From Deinococcus budaensis (lineage in GTDB: Bacteria; Deinococcota; Deinococci; Deinococcales; Deinococcaceae): a stretch of 64,000 bases of DNA. The stretch spans positions 62,001 through 126,000 of the forward strand of contig NZ_JACHFN010000003.1 of NCBI RefSeq assembly GCF_014201885.1, read 5' to 3'. Both the position numbers and the translations under genes were made by a program. Below the pieces are notes generated by a model. That model worked only from the letters and a program-made list of their open reading frames with translations. It was not told the DNA's origin and did no database searches. This document shows, piece after piece, positions 45,528 through 55,672 of the stretch; the stretch's first letter is position 1, and every line of letters begins with the position of its first letter.

Positions 45528-48251
45528 TCAGGCGGCTCCGCCCTCTTGCCCCTCTGCCTCATCCTGCGGGCGCGGGGCCTGCGGGTGCTGGGTCTCCGGG
45601 CGTGGGGCAAGCTGGCCGATCCCCAGCAGCAGCAAGCCGATCAATACGGTCGCCGCGCCGCGCGCCATGCCGCCCAGGCCGTCCAGATCCACGAAGACCA
45701 GCTTGCCCGCCGCCAGCCCAAAGGCCAGCAGCGCGGTCCACCACCGCAGCGGCCTGCCCGCGCGCCGCGCGAGCACCAGCAGCGCGACCGAGGCGGCCAG
45801 CCCCACCGCCGTGGAGGTCAGGGTGGGGGCCAGGGGCAGCCGCGCGTCCGGGCCGCGCCACAGCAGTTCGGCGGTGCGGCCCATCAGGGCCAGCAGGGTC
45901 AGGCCCAGCGCGGGCAGCAGCGCGTCGCGCCACAGCGGGTCCCCGGTGCGCCGCACCGCCTGCGCGGTGACCCGGCGCTGGCGCAGGGAAGCAGCTGGGG
46001 GCAGCCGGCGCAACCCGGCCGGAGTGGTCAAGCCCCCCAAGGCAGCCAGCGCCGCACACGCCCCCAGCAGCGTGAGCGCGCCCTCTCCGGCCGTGCCCGG
46101 CCCGCCCAGCATGGCCCCGGCGCTGGCGAGCGCGGCCAGCCCCAGCGCCGGCCAGGCCCGCCACGGCCAGCGGCTCTGGCCGGGCACCCGGGCCAGCAGG
46201 GCGGCCAGCACGGCGAGCGCCAGCCCCAGCCCGGCAAAGGTCAGGCCGGCGGCGCCTTCGCCCAGGCCCCAGGCCAGCAGACCCAGGACCGCCGAGGCCG
46301 CCCCCAGCAACTCCAGGGCGACGAGCAGGCGGCGCGGACCGCCGCGCAGCATTTCTCCCGCCTGCCGTCCGCCCGGCCCCCACCCCAGCAGCGCGCCGGC
46401 CAGCAGCGCGTGAACGGCGGCCTGCGTGGGCGACCCGGCCAGGAGCAGCGCGAGCGCCACCAGCAGCACGCCCGCGGCCACGGCGGCCCAGCCGAGCGTG
46501 CGGGCACGCGGGAGCTGTCCAGCGCGGGCCAGGCCGAGCGCGCCCCCGTGCAGCGCCAGCGCGGCGAGCCAGGCCAGCCCGAAGCGCAGGTCGAGCACCG
46601 GCCACCCCGCGCCCGCAGCGGGCAGCACCGTCACCGAGGCGGCCAGCGCGGCTCCGGCGACCCCGGCCACGCCCGCGCCCACCCGGCCGCCCAGCGCGGC
46701 CCCCGCCCCCAGCCCCAGCCCCGCCACCAGCACCGAGGAGGGCCAGGGCCGCAGCAGATGGTCGAGCAGCAGCGCGGCGACGCCGGCCGCCCCCAGCCGC
46801 CGCCACACCTGCGAGCGCAGCCACCCGCCCAGCAGGGCCGCCCCGGTCGCCAGCCCCAGCAGCCGGGTGGAGAGGCGCGGGCCGTCCACCCCCAGCGCCA
46901 GCGCGCCGCCCAGGGTACCCACACCGACGCCCAGCAGGGCGTCGCGCAGCAGGCCCAGGCGGCGCTCCTCCCCGGCCGCCACCGAGCGGCGGTGCAGCGC
47001 GGCGGCCCCCCCGGCGCACACCGCTCCGACGAGCAGCAGGGCAAGGGTGGAAAGGCCCTCCGCCGGGTCCCGTCCGCCGCCCAGGCCGCCCTCCAGCGGG
47101 ACCAGCAGCGGCGGCGACCCCGCCAGCCCCGCGAGCAGGATGCCCGCCGCCGCCAGGACCGGCCGGGGAGGCAGGCGCGGGCCGGTCTTCTCCTGGGCGC
47201 GCAGGCCGGGCGCCAGCGCCGCCCCCACCGCCGCGAGCAGCAGCGCGGCCCACAGCAGCGGATGGCCCGTCTGGCCGTGTACGGCCGCCGTCACGACCAG
47301 CCCCAGCAGGCTGACGCCGGGGAGCAGGGCGAGCTGGGCCGCGCCGGTGCCGGGGGTCACGTCCCCCGGCGCCCGGGAGACCCCGCTTCCGGCGCTCAGG
47401 CGGCGTTCCGCCAGCGCCGTGGCCCCCAGGATGCCCAGCAGGGCGAGCTGGGCAAAGAGGGGGTCCCCCAGGTTGTCCGCCATGATCCAGGTGGCGGCGC
47501 TGGCTCCGGCCAGGGCAGTCAGCGTGCCCAGCAGCCGCCCCTGCGCCGCGCCGTGCAGCCCCACCGCCAGACTGAGCGCCAGGATGGCCGCAAACACCGC
47601 GCCCGGGGCCACGCCCGCCCCCACCAGCGCCCCGATGCACAGCGCCAGGATGCCGTACCCCAGCCCCCGCAGCGCCTCCCCGATAACCGGCGCGGCCCGC
47701 CCGGCCCCGGCGTATAGCGCCAGCGCCAGCCCCGCCGCCAGCCCCAGCAGCACCTCGCGCGTCAGCACCCCGCTGCGGGCCAGCGCGGCGGTGAACCAGG
47801 CCGCGCCCCCCAGCGTGACGGCGGCCCCCAGCCCCGCGAACACCGTACGCGAGGGCAGCGGCGCCCGGGCGGGGGCAGGGTCGCCCGGCCCGGGGGACTG
47901 GTCTTCCGGCCAAGCCCCGGGCGACAGGGGCGAAGGCGGCGAGGGCAAGGTCGAGGGCGAAGACGCCGACGAGGGTCCCGCAGGGAGGGGCGGCTGCGGC
48001 ACCAGGAGGCCCTGCCCCAGCAGCTCGCGCCGGGCCGCCGCCTCAGCCGCCTCACGGGCCTCCGCGCGGGGCGGGGCCGGGGCGCCAGGCTGCCCGGGTG
48101 CCTGCTCCGCGGCCGCCCGCCTCGCCGGGGCCTGCCGCTCCAGCCACTCCAGGCGCTCGCGCAGGCGGCGGACCTCCGCGCTCACGCCGTTCAGGCGGCT
48201 CCACAGCACCAGGCAGAAGACCAGCAGCAGCACCAGCAGCGTGAGGGTCAC
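45528..48251 (-). CDS. DUF2339 large polytopic membrane protein
   Basis: This 907-residue protein begins with one helix (LTLLVLLLVFCLVLWSRLNG) and a short coiled coil (VSAEVRRLRERLEWLERQA). A Pro/Ala/Ser-rich cytoplasmic linker follows to about residue 130. Then come roughly 25 or more membrane segments to the C-terminus. Early repeats such as VFAGLGAAVTLGGAAWFTAA and the overall form match DUF2339, whose function is unknown. The GTG start at 48251 has a TAGGCT box (48258-48263) six bases upstream. Gly/Ala/Leu composition is extreme. Confidence 0.82.
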   Translation of the reverse strand: MTLTLLVLLLVFCLVLWSRLNGVSAEVRRLRERLEWLERQAPARRAAAEQAPGQPGAPAPPRAEAREAAEAAARRELLGQGLLVPQPPLPAGPSSASSPSTLPSPPSPLSPGAWPEDQSPGPGDPAPARAPLPSRTVFAGLGAAVTLGGAAWFTAALARSGVLTREVLLGLAAGLALALYAGAGRAAPVIGEALRGLGYGILALCIGALVGAGVAPGAVFAAILALSLAVGLHGAAQGRLLGTLTALAGASAATWIMADNLGDPLFAQLALLGILGATALAERRLSAGSGVSRAPGDVTPGTGAAQLALLPGVSLLGLVVTAAVHGQTGHPLLWAALLLAAVGAALAPGLRAQEKTGPRLPPRPVLAAAGILLAGLAGSPPLLVPLEGGLGGGRDPAEGLSTLALLLVGAVCAGGAAALHRRSVAAGEERRLGLLRDALLGVGVGTLGGALALGVDGPRLSTRLLGLATGAALLGGWLRSQVWRRLGAAGVAALLLDHLLRPWPSSVLVAGLGLGAGAALGGRVGAGVAGVAGAALAASVTVLPAAGAGWPVLDLRFGLAWLAALALHGGALGLARAGQLPRARTLGWAAVAAGVLLVALALLLAGSPTQAAVHALLAGALLGWGPGGRQAGEMLRGGPRRLLVALELLGAASAVLGLLAWGLGEGAAGLTFAGLGLALAVLAALLARVPGQSRWPWRAWPALGLAALASAGAMLGGPGTAGEGALTLLGACAALAALGGLTTPAGLRRLPPAASLRQRRVTAQAVRRTGDPLWRDALLPALGLTLLALMGRTAELLWRGPDARLPLAPTLTSTAVGLAASVALLVLARRAGRPLRWWTALLAFGLAAGKLVFVDLDGLGGMARGAATVLIGLLLLGIGQLAPRPETQHPQAPRPQDEAEGQEGGAA

Positions 48252-48257
48252 CCCCCC

Positions 48258-48263
48258 AGCCTA
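48258..48263 (-). promoter_or_regulatory. -10-like box TAGGCT before 48251
   Basis: TAGGCT lies six bases before the GTG start of the DUF2339 gene, on the minus strand. Confidence 0.45.
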
Positions 48264-48356
48264 CCCGCCTGGCAACGCGGCCCGGCGCTTACAGTCGGCG
48301 CGCGGAGGGGCGGGCCGGGTGGGGCACTCCGGTCACGCCTGCTGACCTCCCGCGCC

Positions 48357-49073
48357 TCAGCGGGCGCCGCGCGCAGTCAGCAGGCGCACCATGCCTGCGT
48401 AGCCGCGCTGCCGGGCGTGGGCCAGCGGCGTGACCCCGTCCCGGTCGGCGAGGTTCGGGTCCGCCCCGGCGGCCAGCAGCAGGCGCACGATCTCCAGGTG
48501 GCGCGGGCCGCCGTCCCCCAGCAGCACGGCTTCGAGCAGGGCGGTCCAGCCCAGGTTGTTGACGTGGTTCACGTCGATGCCGGTCTTCAGGATCTCGCGG
48601 ACGTACGCCACATGCCCCCGGTCCGCCGCCGGAATCAGGGCCGTGCCGCCGAAACGGTTGGTGCGGGTGAGATCGGGCCGCGCCCGCAGCACCTCACGCA
48701 GCATGGGAACGCTGCCAGTCTCGCCCGTGACCAGCAGGGCGTTGTTGCGCGCCTGGTCCTGCGGGTCGGGGTTGGCCCCTGCGCCAATCAGCAGGCGGGC
48801 CACCGCGACGTGGTTTCCCAGCGCGGCGAAGGTCAGGGCGCTGCGGCCGTCGGCGCGCCGGGCGTCCGGTGAGGCGCCGCGCGCGAGCAGCTCGCGCACC
48901 CGCGGCGCGTCGCCCGCCTCGGCGGCCTGCCACAGCTCGGTGTTCAGGGTCATGCGCTTCTCCTGGGCGGCGGGTCGGCCCGGCGGGGTGCCCGCGCCGG
49001 CCCCGCCCAGCGCGGCGCCGGGCAGGGCGAGCAGGGCCGCCAGCAGCACGGCCCTCCCTGACCTGGCGCTCAC
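48357..49073 (-). CDS. Exported ankyrin-repeat protein
   Basis: This 238-residue protein has a signal peptide-like start (VLLAALLALPGAALGGAGAG) and then about five ankyrin repeats: LWQAAEAGDAPRVRELLARG, DGRSALTFAALGNHVAVARL, NNALLVTGETGSVPMLREVL, GGTALIPAADRGHVAYVREI and GVTPLAHARQRGYAGMVRLL. Ankyrin repeats bind protein partners. The GTG start (49071-49073) overlaps the stop of the HbpS-like gene by four bases, so both are made together and probably act in the same compartment. Confidence 0.82.
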   Translation of the reverse strand: MSARSGRAVLLAALLALPGAALGGAGAGTPPGRPAAQEKRMTLNTELWQAAEAGDAPRVRELLARGASPDARRADGRSALTFAALGNHVAVARLLIGAGANPDPQDQARNNALLVTGETGSVPMLREVLRARPDLTRTNRFGGTALIPAADRGHVAYVREILKTGIDVNHVNNLGWTALLEAVLLGDGGPRHLEIVRLLLAAGADPNLADRDGVTPLAHARQRGYAGMVRLLTARGAR

Positions 49074-49603
49074 TGGCCCAGGACGGTGCGGACGGCGTCG
49101 GTGCCGCACTTCTCGTCGGTGGCCCCGCTGGGTGCCCCGCCCACGCCCACCGCGCCGACGACCGCGCCCCCGACCCGGATGGGGGCGCCGCCCGCCAGCA
49201 CCAGGAAGCGGTCGATGTTGGCAAGTTCGGCCGAGGCCGGGTTGTTCCGCAGGTTCTCGGCCAGGGCGGCGGTCGTGTTGCGGGTGCTGGCGCTGGTGTA
49301 GGCCTTGCGGAAGCTGGCGTCCACGGTGTGCGGCCCGGCGTTCTCGGCCCGCGCGACCGCCAGGGTGATCCCGGCGCGGTCGACCACCGTGGCGGTCACG
49401 TTGTAGCCCAGCTGCGCGCAGTTTTGCACCGTCAGCTGCGCCACCCGCACGGCGGCCGAGAGGCTCAGGCTGGCGGCGGACACGGTGGGCGTGGTGGCGA
49501 GCTGCACGGGCGCCGGGGTCGGCGCGGGCGCCGTCTGGGCCAGGGCACCGGAAGCGAGGGTCAGGCCGAGCAGCAAGGTCGCAAAGGTCTTCATGGCCGT
49601 CAT
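49070..49603 (-). CDS. Secreted HbpS/GlcG-like haem-binding family protein
   Basis: This 177-residue protein has a signal peptide (LLLGLTLASGALAQTAPAP) and one HbpS/GlcG domain (PF03928). Visible are SAASLSLSAAVRVAQLTVQN, VTATVVDRAGITLAVARAEN, SFRKAYTSASTRNTTAALAE, and the glycine-rich LAGGAPIRVGGAVVGAVGVG with GATDEKC. In Streptomyces the secreted HbpS octamer binds haem and signals to the SenS-SenR two-component pair. Here a kinase and regulator lie directly upstream on the same strand, 91 bp away. The start at 49603 is chosen over 49594 because a G-rich site precedes it. Confidence 0.82.
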   Translation of the reverse strand: MTAMKTFATLLLGLTLASGALAQTAPAPTPAPVQLATTPTVSAASLSLSAAVRVAQLTVQNCAQLGYNVTATVVDRAGITLAVARAENAGPHTVDASFRKAYTSASTRNTTAALAENLRNNPASAELANIDRFLVLAGGAPIRVGGAVVGAVGVGGAPSGATDEKCGTDAVRTVLGQ

Positions 49604-49694
49604 GCTGCGCCCCCCGCCTGCGGCCGCGCCATGCGGGCGGCCCACAGCCCGGCTGCGTAGTTTTACGGAGGCAGCGGGGTCTTTGGCGCAGGCG

Positions 49695-50345
49695 TCACGG
49701 CGCGTCGGGGGCGCCCGGGTCCAGACTGTCCAGATACACCCGCACCAGCTGGGCGAGCGAGTCCAGCTCCAGCTTCTCGAACACGCTGGCGCGGTGCGTC
49801 TCGACCGTGCGGGCCGAGATGCCCAGTTCGCGGGCGACCTGCTTGTTGCTGTGGCCGCCCACCAGCAGGCGCAGGACCTCGCGCTCGCGGGCCGAGAGGC
49901 GGGCCAGGCGGGCGCGCGCCCGCGCCCCGGCGGCCTGGCGCTCACGCGATCGCCGGTCCTGCTCGATGCCGCGCTGCACGGCGTCGAGCAGGTCGTGTTC
50001 GTCCACCGGCTTGGTCAGAAAGTCGGTGGCGCCCTGTTGAAAGGCGCGGCGGCACAGCTCGATGTCGCCGTGCCCGGTCACGATGATCACCGGCAGGTCC
50101 ACGCCCAGGCCGCGCAGCTGCCCTTGCAGGTGCAGGCCGCTCACCTGCGGCATCCGCAGGTCGAGAATCAGGCAGCCGGGCGCCTCCCGGTCGAGGTCGG
50201 CCAGAAAGGCGCCGGGACTGGCGTAGTCGCGCACCCGCAGCCCCACGGTGCCCAGCAGGGTGGCCAGAGCGTCGCGCACCGCGTCGTCGTCGTCCACCAG
50301 AAAGACGGTGGGTTCGCGCAGCTCGGGAGGGCCGGGATCAGCCAC
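49695..50345 (-). CDS. FixJ/NarL-type two-component response regulator
   Basis: This 216-residue DNA-binding regulator has a receiver domain with acidic pocket VFLVDDDDAVRDAL, phospho-acceptor Asp62 in CLILDLRMPQVSG, switch Thr in IIVTGHGDIELC and the conserved Lys in DFLTKPVDEHDLLDAV. A LuxR-type helix-turn-helix follows (LSAREREVLRLLVGGHSNKQ, then ELGISARTVETHRASVFEKL). It overlaps the kinase gene by eight bases, so the pair is cognate. Confidence 0.93.
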   Translation of the reverse strand: MADPGPPELREPTVFLVDDDDAVRDALATLLGTVGLRVRDYASPGAFLADLDREAPGCLILDLRMPQVSGLHLQGQLRGLGVDLPVIIVTGHGDIELCRRAFQQGATDFLTKPVDEHDLLDAVQRGIEQDRRSRERQAAGARARARLARLSAREREVLRLLVGGHSNKQVARELGISARTVETHRASVFEKLELDSLAQLVRVYLDSLDPGAPDAP

Positions 50346-52314
50346 GGGCGGCCGCCACGGCGGGTTCCCGCGCCTGCGGCACGGCCAGCGGCAGCGTCAC
50401 GGTGAACAGGGCGCCGCCCGCCGGGTGGTTCTCGCCGTCCAGGCGGCCCTCCATCCCCTGCACCAGCGTCTGCGACAGCGACAGGCCCAGGCCCAGGCCC
50501 CCGGCCTTGGTCGTCGTGAAGGGCGTGAACAGCCGCGAGAGCACCTCCGCGTCCAGGCCCTCCCCGTGGTCGCGCACCGTGACGCGCACCTCGGCGCCGT
50601 GCCGGGCCGTCGCGACCTCGATCTCCGGCCGCTCGGCCCCGGCCAGGGCGTCCCCGGCGTTGCGCAGCAGGTTGAGCAGCACCTGTTCGAGGTGCACCGG
50701 GTCGGCCTGCACCCGCAGCGGACCGGGGTGCAGCCGGGTCTCCAGCCGCACGCCCAGGCGCGTCAGGTCGGGCCGCGCCAGGGTCAGCGCGTTCTCGGCG
50801 GCCTGGTTCACGTCCACCTCGCGGGCGCGGGTGGGGGCGCGCTGCACGAAGCCGCGTAGGTGGGTGATGATGTCCGCCGCCCGCCGCGCCTGGGTCACCA
50901 CCGCCTCCAGCGAGCGGCGGGCGCGCCCAGTCTGGGCGGGGTCTTCCAGCAGCCGCAGCGCCGCCTGCCCGTGGCTGACGATGGCGGTCAGAGGCTGGTT
51001 GAGTTCGTGCGCCAGCCCCGCGCCCATCTCGCCCAGGGTGGCGAGGCGGGTGGCGTGCGCGAGCATCTCGGCGTGCTCACGCACCCGCCGCTCGCCGTCC
51101 TCCAGCGCCGCGACGACCCGCGCCCGCAGCGGCCCCACGTCGCGCAGCACCAGCACCCACCCGGCGGGACCGCGTCCTTCGTCCTGCGCCGCCTGGCCCT
51201 CCTGAGCGGCCTCGCCGCCGTGCCCCGGGGCCAGCACCGGGGCCAGCGCCCCCTCGACCAGCCGCGCGCCCGCCGGGGTCAGCAGCGTGACGCCCTCGGG
51301 CAGCTCGGCCAGGGCCGGGCTGCGCCAGAAGCCCGGCGCGTCGAAGGGCCGCTGGCCCAGCGTGGCCTGAAAGCGCACGACCTCGCGCACGTCGCGGCCT
51401 TCCAGCGCCCCGCCCTCTGCCCCGGCGCCCAGCAGGGCGCGCGCCGCCGGGTTGGTGAGCTGCACCCGCCCGGCCGCGTCGGTGACGATCAAGGCCTCGC
51501 TGACCGCATGAAAGGCCCGCTCGGCCCGCGCCCGCTCGGCCTGGAGGGCACGCTCCGCCTCCCGCGCCGCCTGCCGGGCGCCCTCGCGGCCCTCGATCAG
51601 CCTCACCAGCAGCGCCGCCGCCAGCCCTGACAGGGCGGCGAAGACGGCCAGGCCCGCCAGCGGCAACTCCGCCCAGTGCAGGGGGCGGCGCCCCTCGAAC
51701 ACGAAAGGCTGCGCCGCGCTGCCCAGCACCTTGCGGACCCCCAGCACCGGGAGCAGCCGGTCGGCCGCACCCAAGGGCGGCTGCGGCTCCAGTCGGGCGG
51801 TGTCGAGCAGGACGGTCCCCGCGCCGGGCCGCCGCACCTGAAAGGCGGCCGCCGGGTCCGGCAGGTCTCCGGGCCGCAGCAGCCGCCGGGCGTCCACCCA
51901 CACCCGCATCTCGCCGCGCGCCAGGGCGTACACGGTGGGGGCGCCGGGGTGCCAGCGCAGGCCCGCCGGGTCCGGGGTCAGCCGGGCGGCGGGCAGCGTC
52001 AGGCCGCTCGGCCCCAGGTCCAGGCAGCGCCCCCGGCAGCGCTGCACCCCCACGATCTGCGGGTACTGCGCCCGCAGCGCGGCGGCGTACTGCGCCAGCG
52101 CCCCTTCCCCCACCCCCGCGCGGGCGAGCGCCCCCAGGCTGACGAGCACCGCTTCTTGCGGCTCGCTGCGCTGCGACAGCACCCGGTGCAGGATGCGCGC
52201 GCCCGTCTCGAACTCGGCCCGCACGCCCCGCACCGCCGAGAGCGACCAGAAGAGGCCTGCCAGCAGCGCGGCCAGCAGCCAGAGCAGCAGCGCGGCGCGG
52301 CGCAGGGGCGTCAT
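50338..52314 (-). CDS. Membrane sensor histidine kinase (DctB/FixL-like)
   Basis: This 658-residue kinase has an N-terminal helix (about residues 7-26), a periplasmic sensor region of about 190 residues, a second helix (LAVFAALSGLAAALLVRLIE), and a PAS domain (FHAVSEALIVTDAAGRVQLT). The HisKA helix has phospho-acceptor His436 in GAGLAHELNQPLTAIVSHG. The ATPase domain shows LLNLLRNAGDAL, DHGEGL and GLGLGLSLSQTLV. The periplasmic region is Ala/Leu/Pro/Arg-rich with two Cys in VQRCRGRCLDLG, possibly a ligand or disulfide site. A CATGAT box lies six bases before the ATG. Confidence 0.9.
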   Translation of the reverse strand: MTPLRRAALLLWLLAALLAGLFWSLSAVRGVRAEFETGARILHRVLSQRSEPQEAVLVSLGALARAGVGEGALAQYAAALRAQYPQIVGVQRCRGRCLDLGPSGLTLPAARLTPDPAGLRWHPGAPTVYALARGEMRVWVDARRLLRPGDLPDPAAAFQVRRPGAGTVLLDTARLEPQPPLGAADRLLPVLGVRKVLGSAAQPFVFEGRRPLHWAELPLAGLAVFAALSGLAAALLVRLIEGREGARQAAREAERALQAERARAERAFHAVSEALIVTDAAGRVQLTNPAARALLGAGAEGGALEGRDVREVVRFQATLGQRPFDAPGFWRSPALAELPEGVTLLTPAGARLVEGALAPVLAPGHGGEAAQEGQAAQDEGRGPAGWVLVLRDVGPLRARVVAALEDGERRVREHAEMLAHATRLATLGEMGAGLAHELNQPLTAIVSHGQAALRLLEDPAQTGRARRSLEAVVTQARRAADIITHLRGFVQRAPTRAREVDVNQAAENALTLARPDLTRLGVRLETRLHPGPLRVQADPVHLEQVLLNLLRNAGDALAGAERPEIEVATARHGAEVRVTVRDHGEGLDAEVLSRLFTPFTTTKAGGLGLGLSLSQTLVQGMEGRLDGENHPAGGALFTVTLPLAVPQAREPAVAAARG

Positions 52315-52402
52315 GCGCCCATCATGGCGGCGTCCGGCGTGACGGTGTCAAGCGGGCGGGGTTAAGCAGGGTGGGTCAAGCGGGCGGCCCGGGGCCACAA
52401 GC

Positions 52403-52423
52403 AAAAACCCCGCCGAAGCGAGG
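52403..52423 (-). terminator. Terminator after tRNA-Val
   Basis: On the minus strand CCTCGC-TTCG-GCGGGG is followed by TTTTT, a classic intrinsic terminator ten bases past the tRNA. Confidence 0.85.
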
Positions 52424-52432
52424 TCTTCTGTG

Positions 52433-52507
52433 TGGTGGGCGGTATAGGATTTGAACCTACGACCCTTCGCGTGTGAAGCGAATGCTCTACCGCTGAGCTA
52501 ACCGCCC
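52433..52507 (-). tRNA. tRNA-Val (CAC)
   Basis: A 75-nt cloverleaf with encoded CCA. The acceptor stem is GGGCGGT/ACCGCCC, the anticodon stem TTCGC/GCGAA has loop TTCACAC (anticodon CAC), and the T loop is GTTCAAATCC. Confidence 0.92.
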
Positions 52508-52518
52508 ATGTGCCGCTG

Positions 52519-52594
<76 letters not shown>

Positions 52595-52655
52595 CTGGTC
52601 CAGGCGAGCGAGGGGAAGTGTAGCGGGCAGGAGCGCGGCTTGTCAAACCCCGGGG

Positions 52656-52661
52656 TACAGT
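52656..52661 (+). promoter_or_regulatory. -10-like box TACAGT before 52668
   Basis: TACAGT lies six bases before the glgA ATG, with no room for a ribosome site. Confidence 0.55.
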
Positions 52662-52667
52662 CGGGCC

Positions 52668-54062
<1,395 letters not shown>

Positions 54063-54751
54063 AGGCTTCCGGCGCGTCGAGGTTGGAGAGGTGCGCCGCG
54101 CCGGGAATCAGCCGCAGGGTGCCGCGCCCCGCGTCGGCGATCTCCTGGGCGAGTTCGGGCGGGGTGATCTCGTCATGCTCGCCGACGAGCACCAGCAGCG
54201 GCACCGCGAGGTCGCGCAGCGTGTCGCGCTGCTCGGGCCGCTGCGCCATCGCCCGCAGCGCCCCGGCGATGCCTTCGCGGGAGGCGGTCTCGATCATGGG
54301 CCGCACCCGCCGGAAGGTGGCGGGCGAGTGCTCCTTCTCGGCGGCCTCCACGATGAAGGCGGCCCCCTCCTGCTCGACCCGGTCGGCCTGCTCCAGACGG
54401 TCTTTGGTCTTTTCGGGGTCGTCGGCGCGCAGGCTGGTATCGGCCAGGACCACCCGGGTGAAGCGCTCCGGCGCCTGCGCGAGCAGCTCCATGGCGAGGT
54501 ACCCGCCCATGCTCAGCCCGACGAGCGCCACCGGTTCGAGCACCAGCGCCCCCAGCAGGTCGCGGGCCGCGTCCTCCAGCGAGGTGATCGCGCCCGCCTG
54601 ACCGCCAAAGCCCGGCAGATCGGGCGCGAGGACCGCGAAGCCCGCCTCCTCCAGCGCGGCCTTTTGCGCGTCCCACATCGCGGCGGAGAGGGGGTAGGCG
54701 TGGAGCAGCAGCACGGTCTGGGGCGCGGGGGCAGGCTGGGTCATGCCTCTC

Positions 54752-54757
54752 AGGCTA
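54752..54757 (-). promoter_or_regulatory. -10-like box TAGCCT before 54744
   Basis: TAGCCT lies seven bases before the hydrolase ATG. Confidence 0.45.
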
Positions 54758-54795
54758 GGGCGCGGAGGGCGCGGGCGGCCTTGAGCCACGCTTGA

Positions 54796-54801
54796 TAGCC
54801 T
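54796..54801 (+). promoter_or_regulatory. -10-like box TAGCCT before 54808
   Basis: TAGCCT lies six bases before the ATG of the acetyltransferase-like gene. Together with the box at 54752-54757 it forms a divergent leaderless pair. Confidence 0.5.
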
Positions 54802-54807
54802 CCCCAC

Positions 54808-55629
54808 ATGCCCGTGACGGTCCTTCCCGCCCGATCCCTGGACCTGCCTCCCCTCTTCGCCGACCTGTACGGCGCCCCCCAGGAGGCGGTCGCCTGGATG
54901 GCCGAGGGGCTGCGGGGCGCCTGGATCGCCCAGGACGCGGCAGGCGAGGTCCTGGGCGCGGTCGGCCTGCGCCCCAGCCCGGCGCACGGGGCCGAGCTGG
55001 TGGGCGGGGCGCGGCCGGGCGCCGGGCACCACGAGGCCGCGCGGGCGCTCGCCCAGACCGCGCGGGAGGCCGGGGGGCGAGCCTACGCCTTTGCGGACGG
55101 CTCGCTGTTCACGCGCGCGGCGCTGGAGGCCGCCGGATACCGCGAGGTCGCCGCCTATCGTCTGCTGGCCGGGGAGACGCCCACCGCAGGGGCCGAAGCA
55201 CCCGCCGGGCTGCGCCTGCTGCCGCTGGCGGACGTGCCCGATCTCGCCACCCGTCTTGGCGCGCTCGCCTGCCACGAGGACCGGATCGGGCACCACGCGG
55301 TCGTTCCCGCCGCCGCCGGGGACGGGGCGGGCGGCTTCGATCCCCGCCTCAGCCTGATCGCGCTGGACGCGGAGGGCCGGGCGGCGGGCCTGTGCCGCGC
55401 GGCCCCCGAAGACGGCTACGCCCGCCTCGACGCGCCGGGGGTGCGCCCCGACCTGCGGCAGACCAGTCTGCGCGCGGCGCTGCTGCTGGGCGTCTGCGCG
55501 CGGGTGCGGGCGCGCGGGCTGGCGCACGTCAGCGTGGAGAGCTGGGGCGACACCCCAGAGGAACTCGCCGCCGACCTCGCGCTGGGGCTGGGCGTGGAGA
55601 TCGAGAACCCCATCTACGCGGCGGGGTGA
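54808..55629 (+). CDS. GNAT-like protein, hypothetical
   Basis: This 273-residue soluble protein seems to hold two degenerate acetyltransferase-like halves. The first has GLRGAWIAQDAAGEVLGAVG and FTRAALEAAGYREVAAYRLL; the second has LSLIALDAEGRAAGLCRAAP and SLRAALLLGVCARVRARGLA, followed by VSVESWGDTPEELAADLALG. The strand-helix order fits tandem GNAT domains, but the acetyl-CoA loop is not canonical. Function unknown. It is followed 43 bp later by the methyltransferase gene. Confidence 0.55.
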   Translation: MPVTVLPARSLDLPPLFADLYGAPQEAVAWMAEGLRGAWIAQDAAGEVLGAVGLRPSPAHGAELVGGARPGAGHHEAARALAQTAREAGGRAYAFADGSLFTRAALEAAGYREVAAYRLLAGETPTAGAEAPAGLRLLPLADVPDLATRLGALACHEDRIGHHAVVPAAAGDGAGGFDPRLSLIALDAEGRAAGLCRAAPEDGYARLDAPGVRPDLRQTSLRAALLLGVCARVRARGLAHVSVESWGDTPEELAADLALGLGVEIENPIYAAG

Positions 55630-55659
55630 GGGCAGCCCTGCGGCGGGGCACTGGCGCGC

Positions 55660-55665
55660 TAGCAT
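55660..55665 (+). promoter_or_regulatory. -10-like box TAGCAT before 55673
   Basis: TAGCAT lies seven bases before the GTG start of the TrmJ-like gene. Confidence 0.45.
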
Positions 55666-55672
55666 CCCGGGC

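Noticed and set aside
43767..47717. A 1316-codon plus-strand open frame, and a 784-codon minus-strand frame at 45559-47913
   Set aside because: Shadows of the MFS, glycosyltransferase and DUF2339 genes, which have clear domains; the shadows do not.
52640..52645. TTGTCA as a -35 box for glgA
   Set aside because: Only 10 bases separate it from TACAGT, too short for a sigma-70 spacer.
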